Shown here: positions 16,856 to 24,593 of the stretch, one piece after another | How positions within the stretch are numbered: the first letter of the stretch is position 1 | How the letters are laid out: each line of letters opens with the position of its first letter | NCBI RefSeq assembly: GCF_000718325.1 | Contig: NZ_JOFV01000003.1 | Span: 235,210-299,209, forward strand | DNA length: 64,000 bases | From: Oerskovia turbata | Lineage (GTDB): Bacteria; Actinomycetota; Actinomycetes; Actinomycetales; Cellulomonadaceae | Direction of reading: 5' to 3' | Notes under the pieces: model-generated | The model's database searches: none | Told to the model about the DNA's origin: nothing | What the model saw: the letters and a program-made list of their open reading frames with translations, nothing else | Position numbers and translations under genes: made by a program

Positions 16856-17716
16856 TTATAGGGGTGCTGGGACCACCAGGCTGCTCGCGTCCTCGGCGGG
16901 CGACCAGGTGCGCCCGCCCTCCCTGGAGCGGCGCACCCGACCGAGCACGACGTCGGCGAAGTGGCTGCCCGCGCCGACCGTCCTGGGCTCGGCGAGCAGG
17001 TCGAGCGTCTCGGCGCGCGTCGCCCGGGACCTGACGGGGTCGGCCTCGAAGCACGAGCCGAGCGCTGGGAGCCCCACCTGGACGCTGCTGTGCATGACGT
17101 CGCCGAAGCACAGCAGGCGTTCGCCCCGCGACTCCAGGAGGTAGGAGGTGTGGCCGGCGGTGTGCCCCGGGCTGGCGAGCGCCGTGAGGCCGGGCAGGAT
17201 CGACCGACCGTGCTCGGCGACCTCCCACGCACCCCGTGCGAGCGCCGGGTGCGCGTCGAGCTCGATCGACGACGCGACGTGCGGGACCGAACGCAGCGCG
17301 GCACCGACCGGATGCTCCCCGTGCGCGAGCCAGCCCGCGTGGTCCTCGTGCAGGTGCGTGAACAGGACCCGGTCGAGCCCTTCGAGGACCCCGGGGGACA
17401 AGCGGTCGAGCCCTCCCCCGCGCAGCGTGCCGAGCGCAGGGTGCGTGGCCTCCGCGGCGAGCGTCCGAGGGCCGAAGCCGGTGTCGACCAGGACCGACCA
17501 GCCGGGTGCCTCGACGAGCAGGGCACCGACCGAGCCGACGAGGTACCCGTCCTGGTCGAGCAGCCCTGGCGGCACGCTCCGGTCGTCGTCGGGGAGCGAG
17601 AACCACCGTTGCGGGTGGAGCTGGACCGTCCCGTCGGGGACGTAACGGACCCGGAGGTCTCCCACGCGCAGGACGCGGGGGCGAGCTGGTCGGTTCCAGC
17701 GGGTCACGGCGCTCAC
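16856..17716 (-). CDS. MBL-fold metallohydrolase (candidate lactonase) of the AvrD operon
   Basis: A 286-residue metallo-beta-lactamase-fold enzyme with THLHEDHAGW (HxHxDH at about 121-126), a later zinc histidine in SPGHTAGH, and the aspartate in FGDVMHSS. The arrangement resembles AHL/gamma-lactone hydrolases of the AttM/AiiA type as well as many uncharacterised hydrolases. Its GTG start overlaps the stop of the upstream XRE regulator as GTGA, so the two are made together. A lactone-opening enzyme coupled to a regulator would be a signal-turnover device. That reading is inference; a general esterase role is not excluded. Confidence 0.85.
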   Translation of the reverse strand: MSAVTRWNRPARPRVLRVGDLRVRYVPDGTVQLHPQRWFSLPDDDRSVPPGLLDQDGYLVGSVGALLVEAPGWSVLVDTGFGPRTLAAEATHPALGTLRGGGLDRLSPGVLEGLDRVLFTHLHEDHAGWLAHGEHPVGAALRSVPHVASSIELDAHPALARGAWEVAEHGRSILPGLTALASPGHTAGHTSYLLESRGERLLCFGDVMHSSVQVGLPALGSCFEADPVRSRATRAETLDLLAEPRTVGAGSHFADVVLGRVRRSREGGRTWSPAEDASSLVVPAPL

Positions 17717-18561
17717 CGGAGCCTCTGGAGAGCCTCGGCGGTCCCCGTCCCGGGTCGGGGCAGGTAGAGGAACAGCCGCAGGTCCTCGCCTCCGAGCGGG
17801 TTCAGGACGGTGCACTGCCAGGTCAGGCGGCCGATCTGCGGGTGGTCGTAGGTGATGTCGACGTGCGGCTCCACCCCGACCGAGTGCGAGGTCCAGTACG
17901 CGGCGAACTCCGGGGACGCGGCCGAGACCCGGTCGGCGAGCAGGTCGAACGTCCGGTCGGACGGGTAGGCCGCAGCCTGCCGGCGGAGCTGTCCCACGAT
18001 CATGCGTCCGACGAGGGCCCGCTGGGGATAGCGCTCCGCGACCCGCTCCTCGGTGAAGAAGTCGGCGAGGCAGTTGGCCCCGACCTCGCTGCCGAAGACG
18101 TGCTCGGCGAGCTCGTTGGTCGCGACGACGTTCCAGTACCGGTCGACGACGTAGGCGGGGAGCTCGGAGAACCCGTCGAGCACGCGCACGAGGTTGTCGC
18201 GCAGCTCGGTCGGGGCGCTCGACCTCGACGGGAGCCGCGTACCGGTCAGCTCGTACAGGTAGGCGAGGTCGCCGTCCGTCAGGCGCAGGGCGCGCGCGAT
18301 CGACTCGACGACGACCGCGGACACCCCGATCTCGCGCCCCTGCTCGAGCCAGGTGTACCAGGTCACCCCGACGTTGGCGAGGACGGCGACCTCCTCGCGC
18401 CGCAGGCCCGGGGTCCGGCGCCGCCTGCTGGGGGGCAGCCCGACGTCCTCGGGCTGCAGGCTCTCGCGCCGGGCGCGCAGGAACAGCGCGAGCGACCGGC
18501 GCCGCGAGTCGCCGTCGGACGATCGGACCGGGGGTGCGACGACCTGCGACGGTGCGCTCAT
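17713..18561 (-). CDS. XRE-family regulator with MmyB-type ligand-binding domain
   Basis: A 282-residue regulator. Its N-terminal helix-turn-helix (about 25-95; GLRREEVAVLANVGVTWYTW) is of the MmyB type, followed by the PAS-like MmyB ligand-binding domain (about 110-275; LDGFSELPAYVVDRYWNVVA). Members of this group control antibiotic genes or catabolic functions, and at least one structure was solved with a fatty acid bound. That fits sensing an acyl product of this operon. It overlaps the thioesterase upstream (ATGA) and the MBL gene downstream (GTGA). Control of its own operon is likely but not shown. Confidence 0.9.
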   Translation of the reverse strand: MSAPSQVVAPPVRSSDGDSRRRSLALFLRARRESLQPEDVGLPPSRRRRTPGLRREEVAVLANVGVTWYTWLEQGREIGVSAVVVESIARALRLTDGDLAYLYELTGTRLPSRSSAPTELRDNLVRVLDGFSELPAYVVDRYWNVVATNELAEHVFGSEVGANCLADFFTEERVAERYPQRALVGRMIVGQLRRQAAAYPSDRTFDLLADRVSAASPEFAAYWTSHSVGVEPHVDITYDHPQIGRLTWQCTVLNPLGGEDLRLFLYLPRPGTGTAEALQRLR

Positions 18562-19259
18562 GCGCTCAGCCCCGTGCTCGCGACGGGCCCGCGTCCGTGG
18601 CGTCGCGCGCGGGTGCAGACCGGCGCGGGGGCGCCGGGCACGAGGAGCGAGCGGACGAGCCGGGCGAGCGCGGGCGCACGGTGGAAGAGGTGCCCGTCGT
18701 CGACCGCGTGCTCGCGCAGCCGCCCGTGCGTGTACTCGCCCCAGCCGCGCATGAGCTGCGCGGTGACGACCTCGTCACGTGTCCCGTGGACGAGCTCGAA
18801 CGGGGTGGGCACGGGACGGACCGGCGGCGCGTAGGCGAGCGAGCGACGCACCCCGGCCGTGGTCCGCTCGGCGAGGCCCGGCGCGGGCAGGAGCCTCGCA
18901 CCGGCACGGAGCAGCGCTTCGGCGCGTCCGTCCGACGGGTCGAGCGCCCCGGGGGGTGCCACGGCCGCGAGGACGAGCGAGCGAGGGAGCGACTCGCCGC
19001 GCTCGGCCCTCGTGCGGCACAGCTCGTAGGCGACCAGTCCTCCCATGCTGTGCCCGTAGAGGTGGGCGTCGCCGAGGTCGACGCCGGTGAGGCCCTGGCC
19101 GACGTCCTCGGCGATGCTCTCGATCGTCGCGGACTCGCCAGGACGTTCGAGGGCGAGCGGGACCACGTCGACCTCGGGGGCGAGCGCCGCGCGCAGGGGA
19201 CGGAACCCGGCGGGGTTCCCTCCGGCGTGGTGGAAGCAGTAGAGCGTGACGGGACGCAT
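18558..19259 (-). CDS. Type II thioesterase (alpha/beta hydrolase), first gene of the AvrD operon
   Basis: A 233-residue type II thioesterase of the kind found with polyketide and non-ribosomal peptide clusters. Seen are the N-terminal LYCFHHAGGNPAGFR, the nucleophile motif GHSMGG (serine 71), aspartate 162 and histidine 190 in DDGHLFH. Such enzymes hydrolyse stalled or wrong acyl groups from carrier proteins, here presumably the operon's free ACP. The ATG at 19259 has AGGAG upstream. It is the promoter-proximal gene, and its stop overlaps the XRE start. The C-terminal 30 residues are basic and not conserved. Confidence 0.88.
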   Translation of the reverse strand: MRPVTLYCFHHAGGNPAGFRPLRAALAPEVDVVPLALERPGESATIESIAEDVGQGLTGVDLGDAHLYGHSMGGLVAYELCRTRAERGESLPRSLVLAAVAPPGALDPSDGRAEALLRAGARLLPAPGLAERTTAGVRRSLAYAPPVRPVPTPFELVHGTRDEVVTAQLMRGWGEYTHGRLREHAVDDGHLFHRAPALARLVRSLLVPGAPAPVCTRARRHGRGPVASTGLSA

Positions 19260-19598
19260 GGGCGGTCTCCTGGCGGGGCGTCGGGTGGGGGACGATGCGC
19301 TCGTGCGCCTCCGCGAGCGCGGGCTCGCGGGGCGGCGGTCGGGTGGTCGACATCGACCCGCCCGCTCCGGACGGTCCGCCGCCCCGGTGTGTCCAGGCAT
19401 GCTCGTACGTCGTGCGATGACGTCGTCCACCGCGCTCCCCCCGCTCTCCGCCCTCTTCCTCGACCCGCGGGCGGGCGGCGCCTGTGTGCCGCGCGCACCC
19501 CGGGTCCGGGACAGCAGGCCTAGCGTCCAGCCTTGCGGCGACCGCCGCAACTGCTTCCCCCGCTCCGTCTCACCTGGCGGGCAGGGGCTCGCGGGAGG
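19260..19598. other. Upstream region of the AvrD operon
   Basis: About 340 bp between the speE stop and the thioesterase start, both minus strand. It must contain the operon promoter and probably the operator of the MmyB-type regulator. A partly symmetric stretch around 19398-19422 (GCATGCTCGTACGTCGTGCGA and onward) is a weak operator candidate. I found no good TANNNT near the start codon and no clear terminator for speE. Plus-strand open frames here are antisense noise. Confidence 0.4.
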
Positions 19599-21281
19599 TC
19601 AGTACCGCCAGCGCGACATGTCCTGCTGGTAGGTCCGGTAGACCACGGGTGACAGCAGCGTCGAGGCCTGCATGTCGACCTCGGGTCCCGGGTGGTCGCC
19701 CGCGAGCGTCGCGGTGGCCCGCAGCGAGTCGAGCGTGTGGAAGCGCAGCCCGTCCGGGAGGGGCGTGGCGCCGAAGAGGCGCGCTGCGCCGTCGGGCCCG
19801 AGGGTCCCGGGAGCCTCCGCCTCGCCCTGCCCAGCGACGGCAGGCAGGGACAGCACGAAGCCCCACTCGCCGAACGAGGGCACGTTGACCGACAGCGGGA
19901 CCACGGTCCGCCCGGGCGAGCCCGCGCGCACGGTCGCGGCGACCTGCCAGAACGCGTGCGGCGTGAAGTACGACGACGTCGCCTGGGTCGCGTACACGCC
20001 CCCGGGCCGCAGGTGGTTCGCGACCATGGCGTAGAACTCGGTCGAGTACAGCTTGGCGATGCGCTCGTTGGACGGGTCGACGAGGTCGACCAGGACCGCG
20101 TCGAACGTCTTGTCGGTGGTGTCCATGAAGCGGAACGCGTCGCCGTTGACGACGCGCACTCGCGGGTCGTCGAACGCGTGCTCGTTGAGGTCGCTCACGA
20201 GGCGGTCGGTCCGGGCGAGCTCGGTCACGGCCGGGTCGAGGTCCACGACGGTGACCTCCCGGACGCTCGGGTACCGCAGGACCTCGCGCGCGAGCAGCCC
20301 GTCCCCTCCCCCGAGGATCGCGACCGACGCGGGCGCCGCGACCGACGTGAGCGTCGCGTGCGCGAGCGTCTCGTGGTACCTGGCCTCGTCGACCGACGAG
20401 AACTGGAGCTGGTCGCTCAGGTAGAGCCGGACGTCGTCGCCGAAGCTCGTCAGGACGAGCTTCTGGTAGGCCGTCGACTCGTAGTGGACCACCGGGTCCT
20501 GGTAGAGCCGCGTGTTGATCGCGCCCTCGATCGCGCTCGACGCCGCGAAGCACGCCACGAGGAGCACGACCGTGAGCCGGGCGAGCCACGTCCAGCGCGT
20601 GCGTCGTCCCATGCGCCGCAGCATGAACACCGCGACCAGCACGTTGAGCAGCGCGACCGCGTACGCCGTCCGCATGAGCCCCAGGTACGGGAGCATGACG
20701 AACGGGAAGAGCAGCGACGCGGCGAGCGCCCCGAAGTAGTCGACCGCGAGGACCTTCGACAGCAGCCCCACGGACTCGTCGCGCCCGTGCTCCTTGAGCA
20801 GCGCGACGAGCAGCGGGATCTCGACGCCGATCCCCACACCGAGCGCGAGGGACAGCAGGACGAAGACCAGCCAGTAGATCTCGGTCAGGCTGAACGCCGC
20901 GTACAGGATCAGGACCGAGCTGCCGCCCAGCAGGGCGAGCGCGACCTCGTTGCGCACGAAGTTCAGGCCCGGGTTCGTGGCCAGGCGCGTCGCGAGGAGG
21001 GATCCGATCCCCATGCCGAACAGCGTCAGGCCCGTCGCGACGGAGAACGCGACGACCGAGTCGCCGAACAGGTAGGACGCGGCCGTGCCGAGGATCAGCT
21101 CGTAGATGATCCCGCCGACCGCGACGAGCAGCGCCGCCGCGAACACGGTCGGCTTGTCCATGCCACGGCCCGACGGCGGCGCGTCCCCCGCGGGCGGCGC
21201 GTCCCCGGCGGGCGGCCCGCCTCCCGCGGACCCGGCGCCTCCTGCGGGCCGTCCGGTCTCCGTGCGCGTCTCGCCGACCAC
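19599..21281 (-). CDS. speE: Membrane-anchored spermidine synthase-like aminopropyltransferase
   Basis: A fusion of an N-terminal block of about seven membrane helices and a C-terminal spermidine-synthase domain: YQKLVLT, YLSDQLQFSSVDEARYHE, the SAM/dcSAM loop ILGGGDGLLAREVL, and DAVLVDLVDPSNE. It should transfer an aminopropyl group from decarboxylated SAM. The GTG at 21281 is 3 bp after the DUF350 stop; starting there gives a Pro/Ala/Gly-rich leader. The ATG at 21161, just before the first helix, is the alternative, but it lacks a Shine-Dalgarno. The operon also holds speD, DUF4178 and DUF350, so this is not a housekeeping polyamine gene pair. Confidence 0.87.
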   Translation of the reverse strand: MVGETRTETGRPAGGAGSAGGGPPAGDAPPAGDAPPSGRGMDKPTVFAAALLVAVGGIIYELILGTAASYLFGDSVVAFSVATGLTLFGMGIGSLLATRLATNPGLNFVRNEVALALLGGSSVLILYAAFSLTEIYWLVFVLLSLALGVGIGVEIPLLVALLKEHGRDESVGLLSKVLAVDYFGALAASLLFPFVMLPYLGLMRTAYAVALLNVLVAVFMLRRMGRRTRWTWLARLTVVLLVACFAASSAIEGAINTRLYQDPVVHYESTAYQKLVLTSFGDDVRLYLSDQLQFSSVDEARYHETLAHATLTSVAAPASVAILGGGDGLLAREVLRYPSVREVTVVDLDPAVTELARTDRLVSDLNEHAFDDPRVRVVNGDAFRFMDTTDKTFDAVLVDLVDPSNERIAKLYSTEFYAMVANHLRPGGVYATQATSSYFTPHAFWQVAATVRAGSPGRTVVPLSVNVPSFGEWGFVLSLPAVAGQGEAEAPGTLGPDGAARLFGATPLPDGLRFHTLDSLRATATLAGDHPGPEVDMQASTLLSPVVYRTYQQDMSRWRY

Positions 21282-21283
21282 GG

Positions 21284-21508
21284 TCAGGAGAGGATCGTCC
21301 CCGCGATGATGATGCCGATGGCGACGGCCAGCCCGGCGATCATGATCCCGAAGGCCGTGTTGTGCTCCTCGACGAGCTCGCGGTGCAGGTTGAGCTTGAA
21401 GAGGTAGTTGACGACCACGATCGTCAGGACGAGCAGGACGATGCCCAGCACCGAGTAGACGATCGTGGACAGGAAGGCGTCGAGGCGCAGCTCGTCGATG
21501 ATGCTCAT
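21284..21508 (-). CDS. DUF350 small membrane protein
   Basis: A 74-residue protein with two hydrophobic helices (VYSVLGIVLLVLTIVVVNYLF and the C-terminal IMIAGLAVAIGIIIAGTIL), matching a single DUF350 repeat. DUF350 proteins recur in operons with DUF4178 and spermidine-synthase-like genes and are thought to act at the membrane; the biochemical role is unknown. It lies between the DUF4178 gene and speE, with its stop only 2 bp from the likely speE GTG, indicating coupled translation. Confidence 0.85.
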   Translation of the reverse strand: MSIIDELRLDAFLSTIVYSVLGIVLLVLTIVVVNYLFKLNLHRELVEEHNTAFGIMIAGLAVAIGIIIAGTILS

Positions 21509-21568
21509 GGTTGCTCCGGGTGTCGTGAGGGTGGGTGTGGTCGAGTCGTCGTGCGGTCGTGCGGGGCG

Positions 21569-22285
21569 CTACTTGCCGAGGCCGCCGCCACCGCCGCCGT
21601 AGACCGATCGGCGGTAGCAGGTCTGGTCGGTCGTGACCGGGTCGCCGCTCGCGTCGTACTGCTGCTCGACCGTGCGGGGCGTGCAGTCGTCGTCGACGAC
21701 GTCGCGGTCCCCGCACGCGGAGAACAGGCCGATGCCCGTCGCGAGGATCAGCACGAACGCGACCACGGGGTTGACCTTGACGTCGCGCGGCGCGACACGC
21801 TTGCCGAAGTGGGCCTTCTGGCCCGCGGCGTCCAGGACGGTGCCGTGGTAGAGGTCGATCACGCGGTCGTCGAACTTCTCGAGCGACAGGACCAGGTCCT
21901 GGGTCCGGAGCTCGGCGTACGCGACGCGCTGGCCCACCGTCAGGTCGTAGGTGAAGGACCCGTCGAGCGACGCGATGGTCCCGACCCCGACCTCCGTGAC
22001 CTTCGTGCGGTACTTCCGACCGCTGAGCGTCACGGTGACGACCTGGCCCTTGCGCATCCGCGTCGGGTCGAGGGCCTCCTCGGACTCCGCGGGACGGTAG
22101 AGCGTGACGGCCTTCGTGTCGTGGTCGTACTCGACCCAGAAGTCGAGGTTCTCGTACCCGAGGACCTCCCACTCCTCCCAGTAGTACGTGACGCCGTCGC
22201 TCGGGTCCTTCTCGCCGTAGACGACGACGCCCTGTGGCAGCGACCGCCAGGGCGGCACACCGATCAGGTGCTTGCCGAGCGACAT
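21569..22285 (-). CDS. DUF4178 protein with C-terminal membrane segment
   Basis: A 238-residue protein. The DUF4178 domain fills about residues 10-160, with YYWEEWEVLGYENLDFWVEY and a beta-rich second half. One hydrophobic segment (VNPVVAFVLILATGIGLFSAC) follows near 190, then a short tail ending in a glycine run. Together this suggests a cytoplasmic domain tethered to the membrane. It is the second gene of the speD-DUF4178-DUF350-speE operon, 23 bp after speD. The function of DUF4178 is not established; the recurring context points to a membrane-associated polyamine modification. Confidence 0.85.
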   Translation of the reverse strand: MSLGKHLIGVPPWRSLPQGVVVYGEKDPSDGVTYYWEEWEVLGYENLDFWVEYDHDTKAVTLYRPAESEEALDPTRMRKGQVVTVTLSGRKYRTKVTEVGVGTIASLDGSFTYDLTVGQRVAYAELRTQDLVLSLEKFDDRVIDLYHGTVLDAAGQKAHFGKRVAPRDVKVNPVVAFVLILATGIGLFSACGDRDVVDDDCTPRTVEQQYDASGDPVTTDQTCYRRSVYGGGGGGLGK

Positions 22286-22308
22286 GCGCGCCCTGGGGCG
22301 GCGAGCTC

Positions 22309-22665
22309 TCACAGGAGGGTCCGGACGGCGACGCCGGCGGCGGAGAAGGTCTCGCGCAGCAGGTTGCGCGTGTCCTCCTCGAAGCTTCCCGACGACGGTG
22401 CGCGGCAGGTCGTGAGGGTCACGTAGGCGGTGCCGTCCTCGGGCCACGTGTGGACCGCGAGGTGGGACTCGGCCAGGAGTGTCGCCATGCTGAACCCCTG
22501 CGGGACGAACCGGTGCGAGGTCTCGCCGAGCGGGGTCAGCCCCGCACGGTCGACGAGCCGGGAGAGACAGGTGCGGACGGTGGTCTCGTCGTCGAGGAGA
22601 GCGGGGTCCCCTCCTGAGATGTCGAAGACGTAGACGAGGTTGCGGTTGACCGGATCGGTCGGCAC
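22309..22665 (-). CDS. speD: S-adenosylmethionine decarboxylase proenzyme (AdoMetDC)
   Basis: A 118-residue bacterial class 1b AdoMetDC. The self-cleavage site and active-site motif ESHLAVHTWPE is intact; the serine becomes the pyruvoyl cofactor. TCRAPSS carries the conserved cysteine. It makes decarboxylated SAM, the aminopropyl donor for the speE-type product at the end of this operon. The GTG at 22665 with CAGGGAGA upstream is preferred over an ATG at 22698, which adds 11 unrelated residues. It is the first gene of the operon. Confidence 0.92.
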   Translation of the reverse strand: MPTDPVNRNLVYVFDISGGDPALLDDETTVRTCLSRLVDRAGLTPLGETSHRFVPQGFSMATLLAESHLAVHTWPEDGTAYVTLTTCRAPSSGSFEEDTRNLLRETFSAAGVAVRTLL

Positions 22666-22696
22666 ATGTTCTCCCTGAGCAGCGGCTGGCGGCGTC

Positions 22697-22724
22697 ACGG
22701 TAGCGGATGCCCGACGTTCCGGAA
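22697..22724 (-). promoter_or_regulatory. Putative promoter of the speD operon
   Basis: On the minus strand TTCCGG (22719-22724) and TACCGT (22697-22702) are spaced 16 bp apart, and the start codon is 31 nt further on. This leaves room for a leader with a Shine-Dalgarno. The -35 match is poor. Confidence 0.4.
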
Positions 22725-22778
22725 AAATGCAGATGCCGGCTGGAACCAGGCTTCACCCGACCGACGCCGCGCCCGCGG

Positions 22779-23891
22779 CTACTCCCCGGTGATCAGGTCG
22801 TCGAGCCGCCTGATCGGGTCCCAGGCCCCGTCCTCGCTGTTGGACACGACCGCGATCGTCACGCCGGGCTCGCCGCCCCGCCCCGGGTAGTGCTTCACGA
22901 TCGCGCTCGAACCCGTGTTGATCCCGTCCTTGGACAGCGACCGCACGCTCCCGTCCTCGGTGACCTCGATCTCGAGGCCGAACGCGTGGTGCAGCGCCGC
23001 CGTCTGCCCCGGGCCGGCGCCGGGCACCTCGTGGTGCAGGGCCTGCGGGCTCAGGAACGCGTCCGTGAGGTCGGGCGGCAGCAGCTCGCCCGCCCGGACG
23101 GCGTCGAGGAAGCGGACGAGGTCGGCCGCGGTGACGTGCGCGCCGCCGTCGGGCGAGCCGATGGGCGGGTAGCTGTAGATGTTCTGCCGCCATCCCACGA
23201 CGGGCGCGTCGCCGTCGGCCGCCGCCGCGCGGACGGGCTCCCAGCCCTCCGCGACGTCCGGGACCGCCTCGCGCATGTCGAAGAAGCCCGACGACGTCAT
23301 GCCCGCGCGCGCGAACACGTGCTCGCGGACGTAGTCGCGGTAGGTGAGACCCGTGGCGCGCTCGAGCGCCAGCCCGGCCAGGACGTACCCCACGTTGCAG
23401 TACCGGCAGCCCTCGCCCACGGGGAACGTCGGGGTCTTGTGGACGAACTGGGGCAGGAAGTCCGCGGTCCGGGTGACCGAGTAGTTCGGCTTGTCGACCC
23501 ACAGCGCCTCGTAGGACTCGCCGGCCTCCTCGTCGGCGTCGTCCGCGATGCCCGAGGTGTGCGACAGCAGGTGGCGCAGCGTCGCCTCCCGCGGGATCTG
23601 GGTACCGTCGAGGTCGACGTAGTCGTGGATCGAGGCGTCCAGGTCGAGGGTCCCGGCCGCGACCTGCTGGAGGACGGCCACCGATGTGAAGAGCTTGGTC
23701 ACGGACGCGACGTCGAAGCGTGTCGAGACCGTGACGGGCACACCCCAGCGTCGCGAGGCCACGCCGTAGGCCTGCTCGAACAGCGTCTCGCGCTCCCGTG
23801 AGACGAGCACGACCCCCGAGAACTCGTCGCGCGCGGCGGCACGCCGCAGGTGGTCGTCGAACGCGGCGAAGGATCCCGTGGTGAGGCTCAT
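22779..23891 (-). CDS. Serine hydrolase, beta-lactamase (class C/ DD-peptidase) family
   Basis: A 370-residue beta-lactamase-superfamily serine hydrolase with the SxxK motif SVTK at about residue 63 and the YxN motif YCN in the middle; HHAFGLEIE lies before the usual C-terminal strand. There is no signal peptide, so it is probably cytoplasmic, as are many esterase-like members (EstB type). The substrate cannot be assigned. The start at 23891 is 7 nt after TACCGT with GAGGG between, so the transcript is short-leadered or leaderless. It is divergent from the acyltransferase gene, with 66 bp between the starts. Confidence 0.88.
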   Translation of the reverse strand: MSLTTGSFAAFDDHLRRAAARDEFSGVVLVSRERETLFEQAYGVASRRWGVPVTVSTRFDVASVTKLFTSVAVLQQVAAGTLDLDASIHDYVDLDGTQIPREATLRHLLSHTSGIADDADEEAGESYEALWVDKPNYSVTRTADFLPQFVHKTPTFPVGEGCRYCNVGYVLAGLALERATGLTYRDYVREHVFARAGMTSSGFFDMREAVPDVAEGWEPVRAAAADGDAPVVGWRQNIYSYPPIGSPDGGAHVTAADLVRFLDAVRAGELLPPDLTDAFLSPQALHHEVPGAGPGQTAALHHAFGLEIEVTEDGSVRSLSKDGINTGSSAIVKHYPGRGGEPGVTIAVVSNSEDGAWDPIRRLDDLITGE

Positions 23892-23898
23892 GCCCTCG

Positions 23899-23904
23899 AC
23901 GGTA
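23899..23904 (-). promoter_or_regulatory. Putative -10 box (TACCGT) for the serine hydrolase gene
   Basis: TACCGT on the minus strand ends 7 nt before the ATG at 23891, giving a leaderless or nearly leaderless mRNA. It lies in the 66-bp divergent promoter region shared with the acyltransferase gene. Confidence 0.5.
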
Positions 23905-23957
23905 TGCCTCGCGGGCCGAGTCGGGCCAGGGCTTTGCGGGAGTGGCAGGATCGACGG

Positions 23958-24542
23958 ATGGACCTCGAGGACTTCTTGGAGCACGTGAACCGCGGCGACC
24001 TCATCGAGGGAGGGTCCGCGGAGCACGCCTTCATGCACGGCGCGGCCCAGGAGGCGCTGCGGGTCGTCGCCGAGCTCAACTCCGGCTATCGCACGCCCCA
24101 CGAGGTGCGCGGTCTGCTGTCGCGGCTGACGGGGGTCGTCGTGGACGAGTCGGTCACGCTCTTCCCGCCGTTCCACTGCGAGTTCGGCAAGAACCTGACC
24201 CTGGGCAAGGACGTCTTCGTCAACAGTGGCTGCCGCTTCCAGGACACCGGTGGGATCGCCATCGGGGACGGGACCCTCATCGGCCACGGGACCACCTTGA
24301 CGACCCTGAACCATGCGGTCGACCCCTCCCGCCGCGCGGACATGATCCCGGCACCGATCAGGATCGGACGCAAGGTCTGGTTGGGGGCATCGGTCACGGT
24401 GGTCCCAGGCGTGACCATCGGCGACGGTGCGATCGTGGGTGCCGGAGCGGTCGTGACCAAGGACGTCCCGGCCGACACGATCGTCGCAGGGGTGCCCGCG
24501 AAGGTCCTGCGCACCACCGGGTTCGACTCGTCCCTCGGCTGA
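23958..24542 (+). CDS. Hexapeptide-repeat O-acetyltransferase (LacA/Maa type)
   Basis: A 194-residue left-handed beta-helix acyltransferase. It has the maltose-acetyltransferase-like N-terminal cap (about 1-60), then hexapeptide turns and the conserved [33 protein letters not shown], catalytic His in TTLNHAVDP, and [24 protein letters not shown]. It should acetylate a hydroxyl on a sugar or similar acceptor using acetyl-CoA. The ATG at 23958 follows CAGGAT by 6 nt, a weak leaderless-type signal; no Shine-Dalgarno is present. The LLM oxidoreductase follows 51 bp later. Confidence 0.9.
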   Translation: MDLEDFLEHVNRGDLIEGGSAEHAFMHGAAQEALRVVAELNSGYRTPHEVRGLLSRLTGVVVDESVTLFPPFHCEFGKNLTLGKDVFVNSGCRFQDTGGIAIGDGTLIGHGTTLTTLNHAVDPSRRADMIPAPIRIGRKVWLGASVTVVPGVTIGDGAIVGAGAVVTKDVPADTIVAGVPAKVLRTTGFDSSLG

Positions 24543-24593
24543 CCGTGCTCGCCCGCCTGCTCCGTCTCGCGAACCGTCCGAAGGAGAACCACC

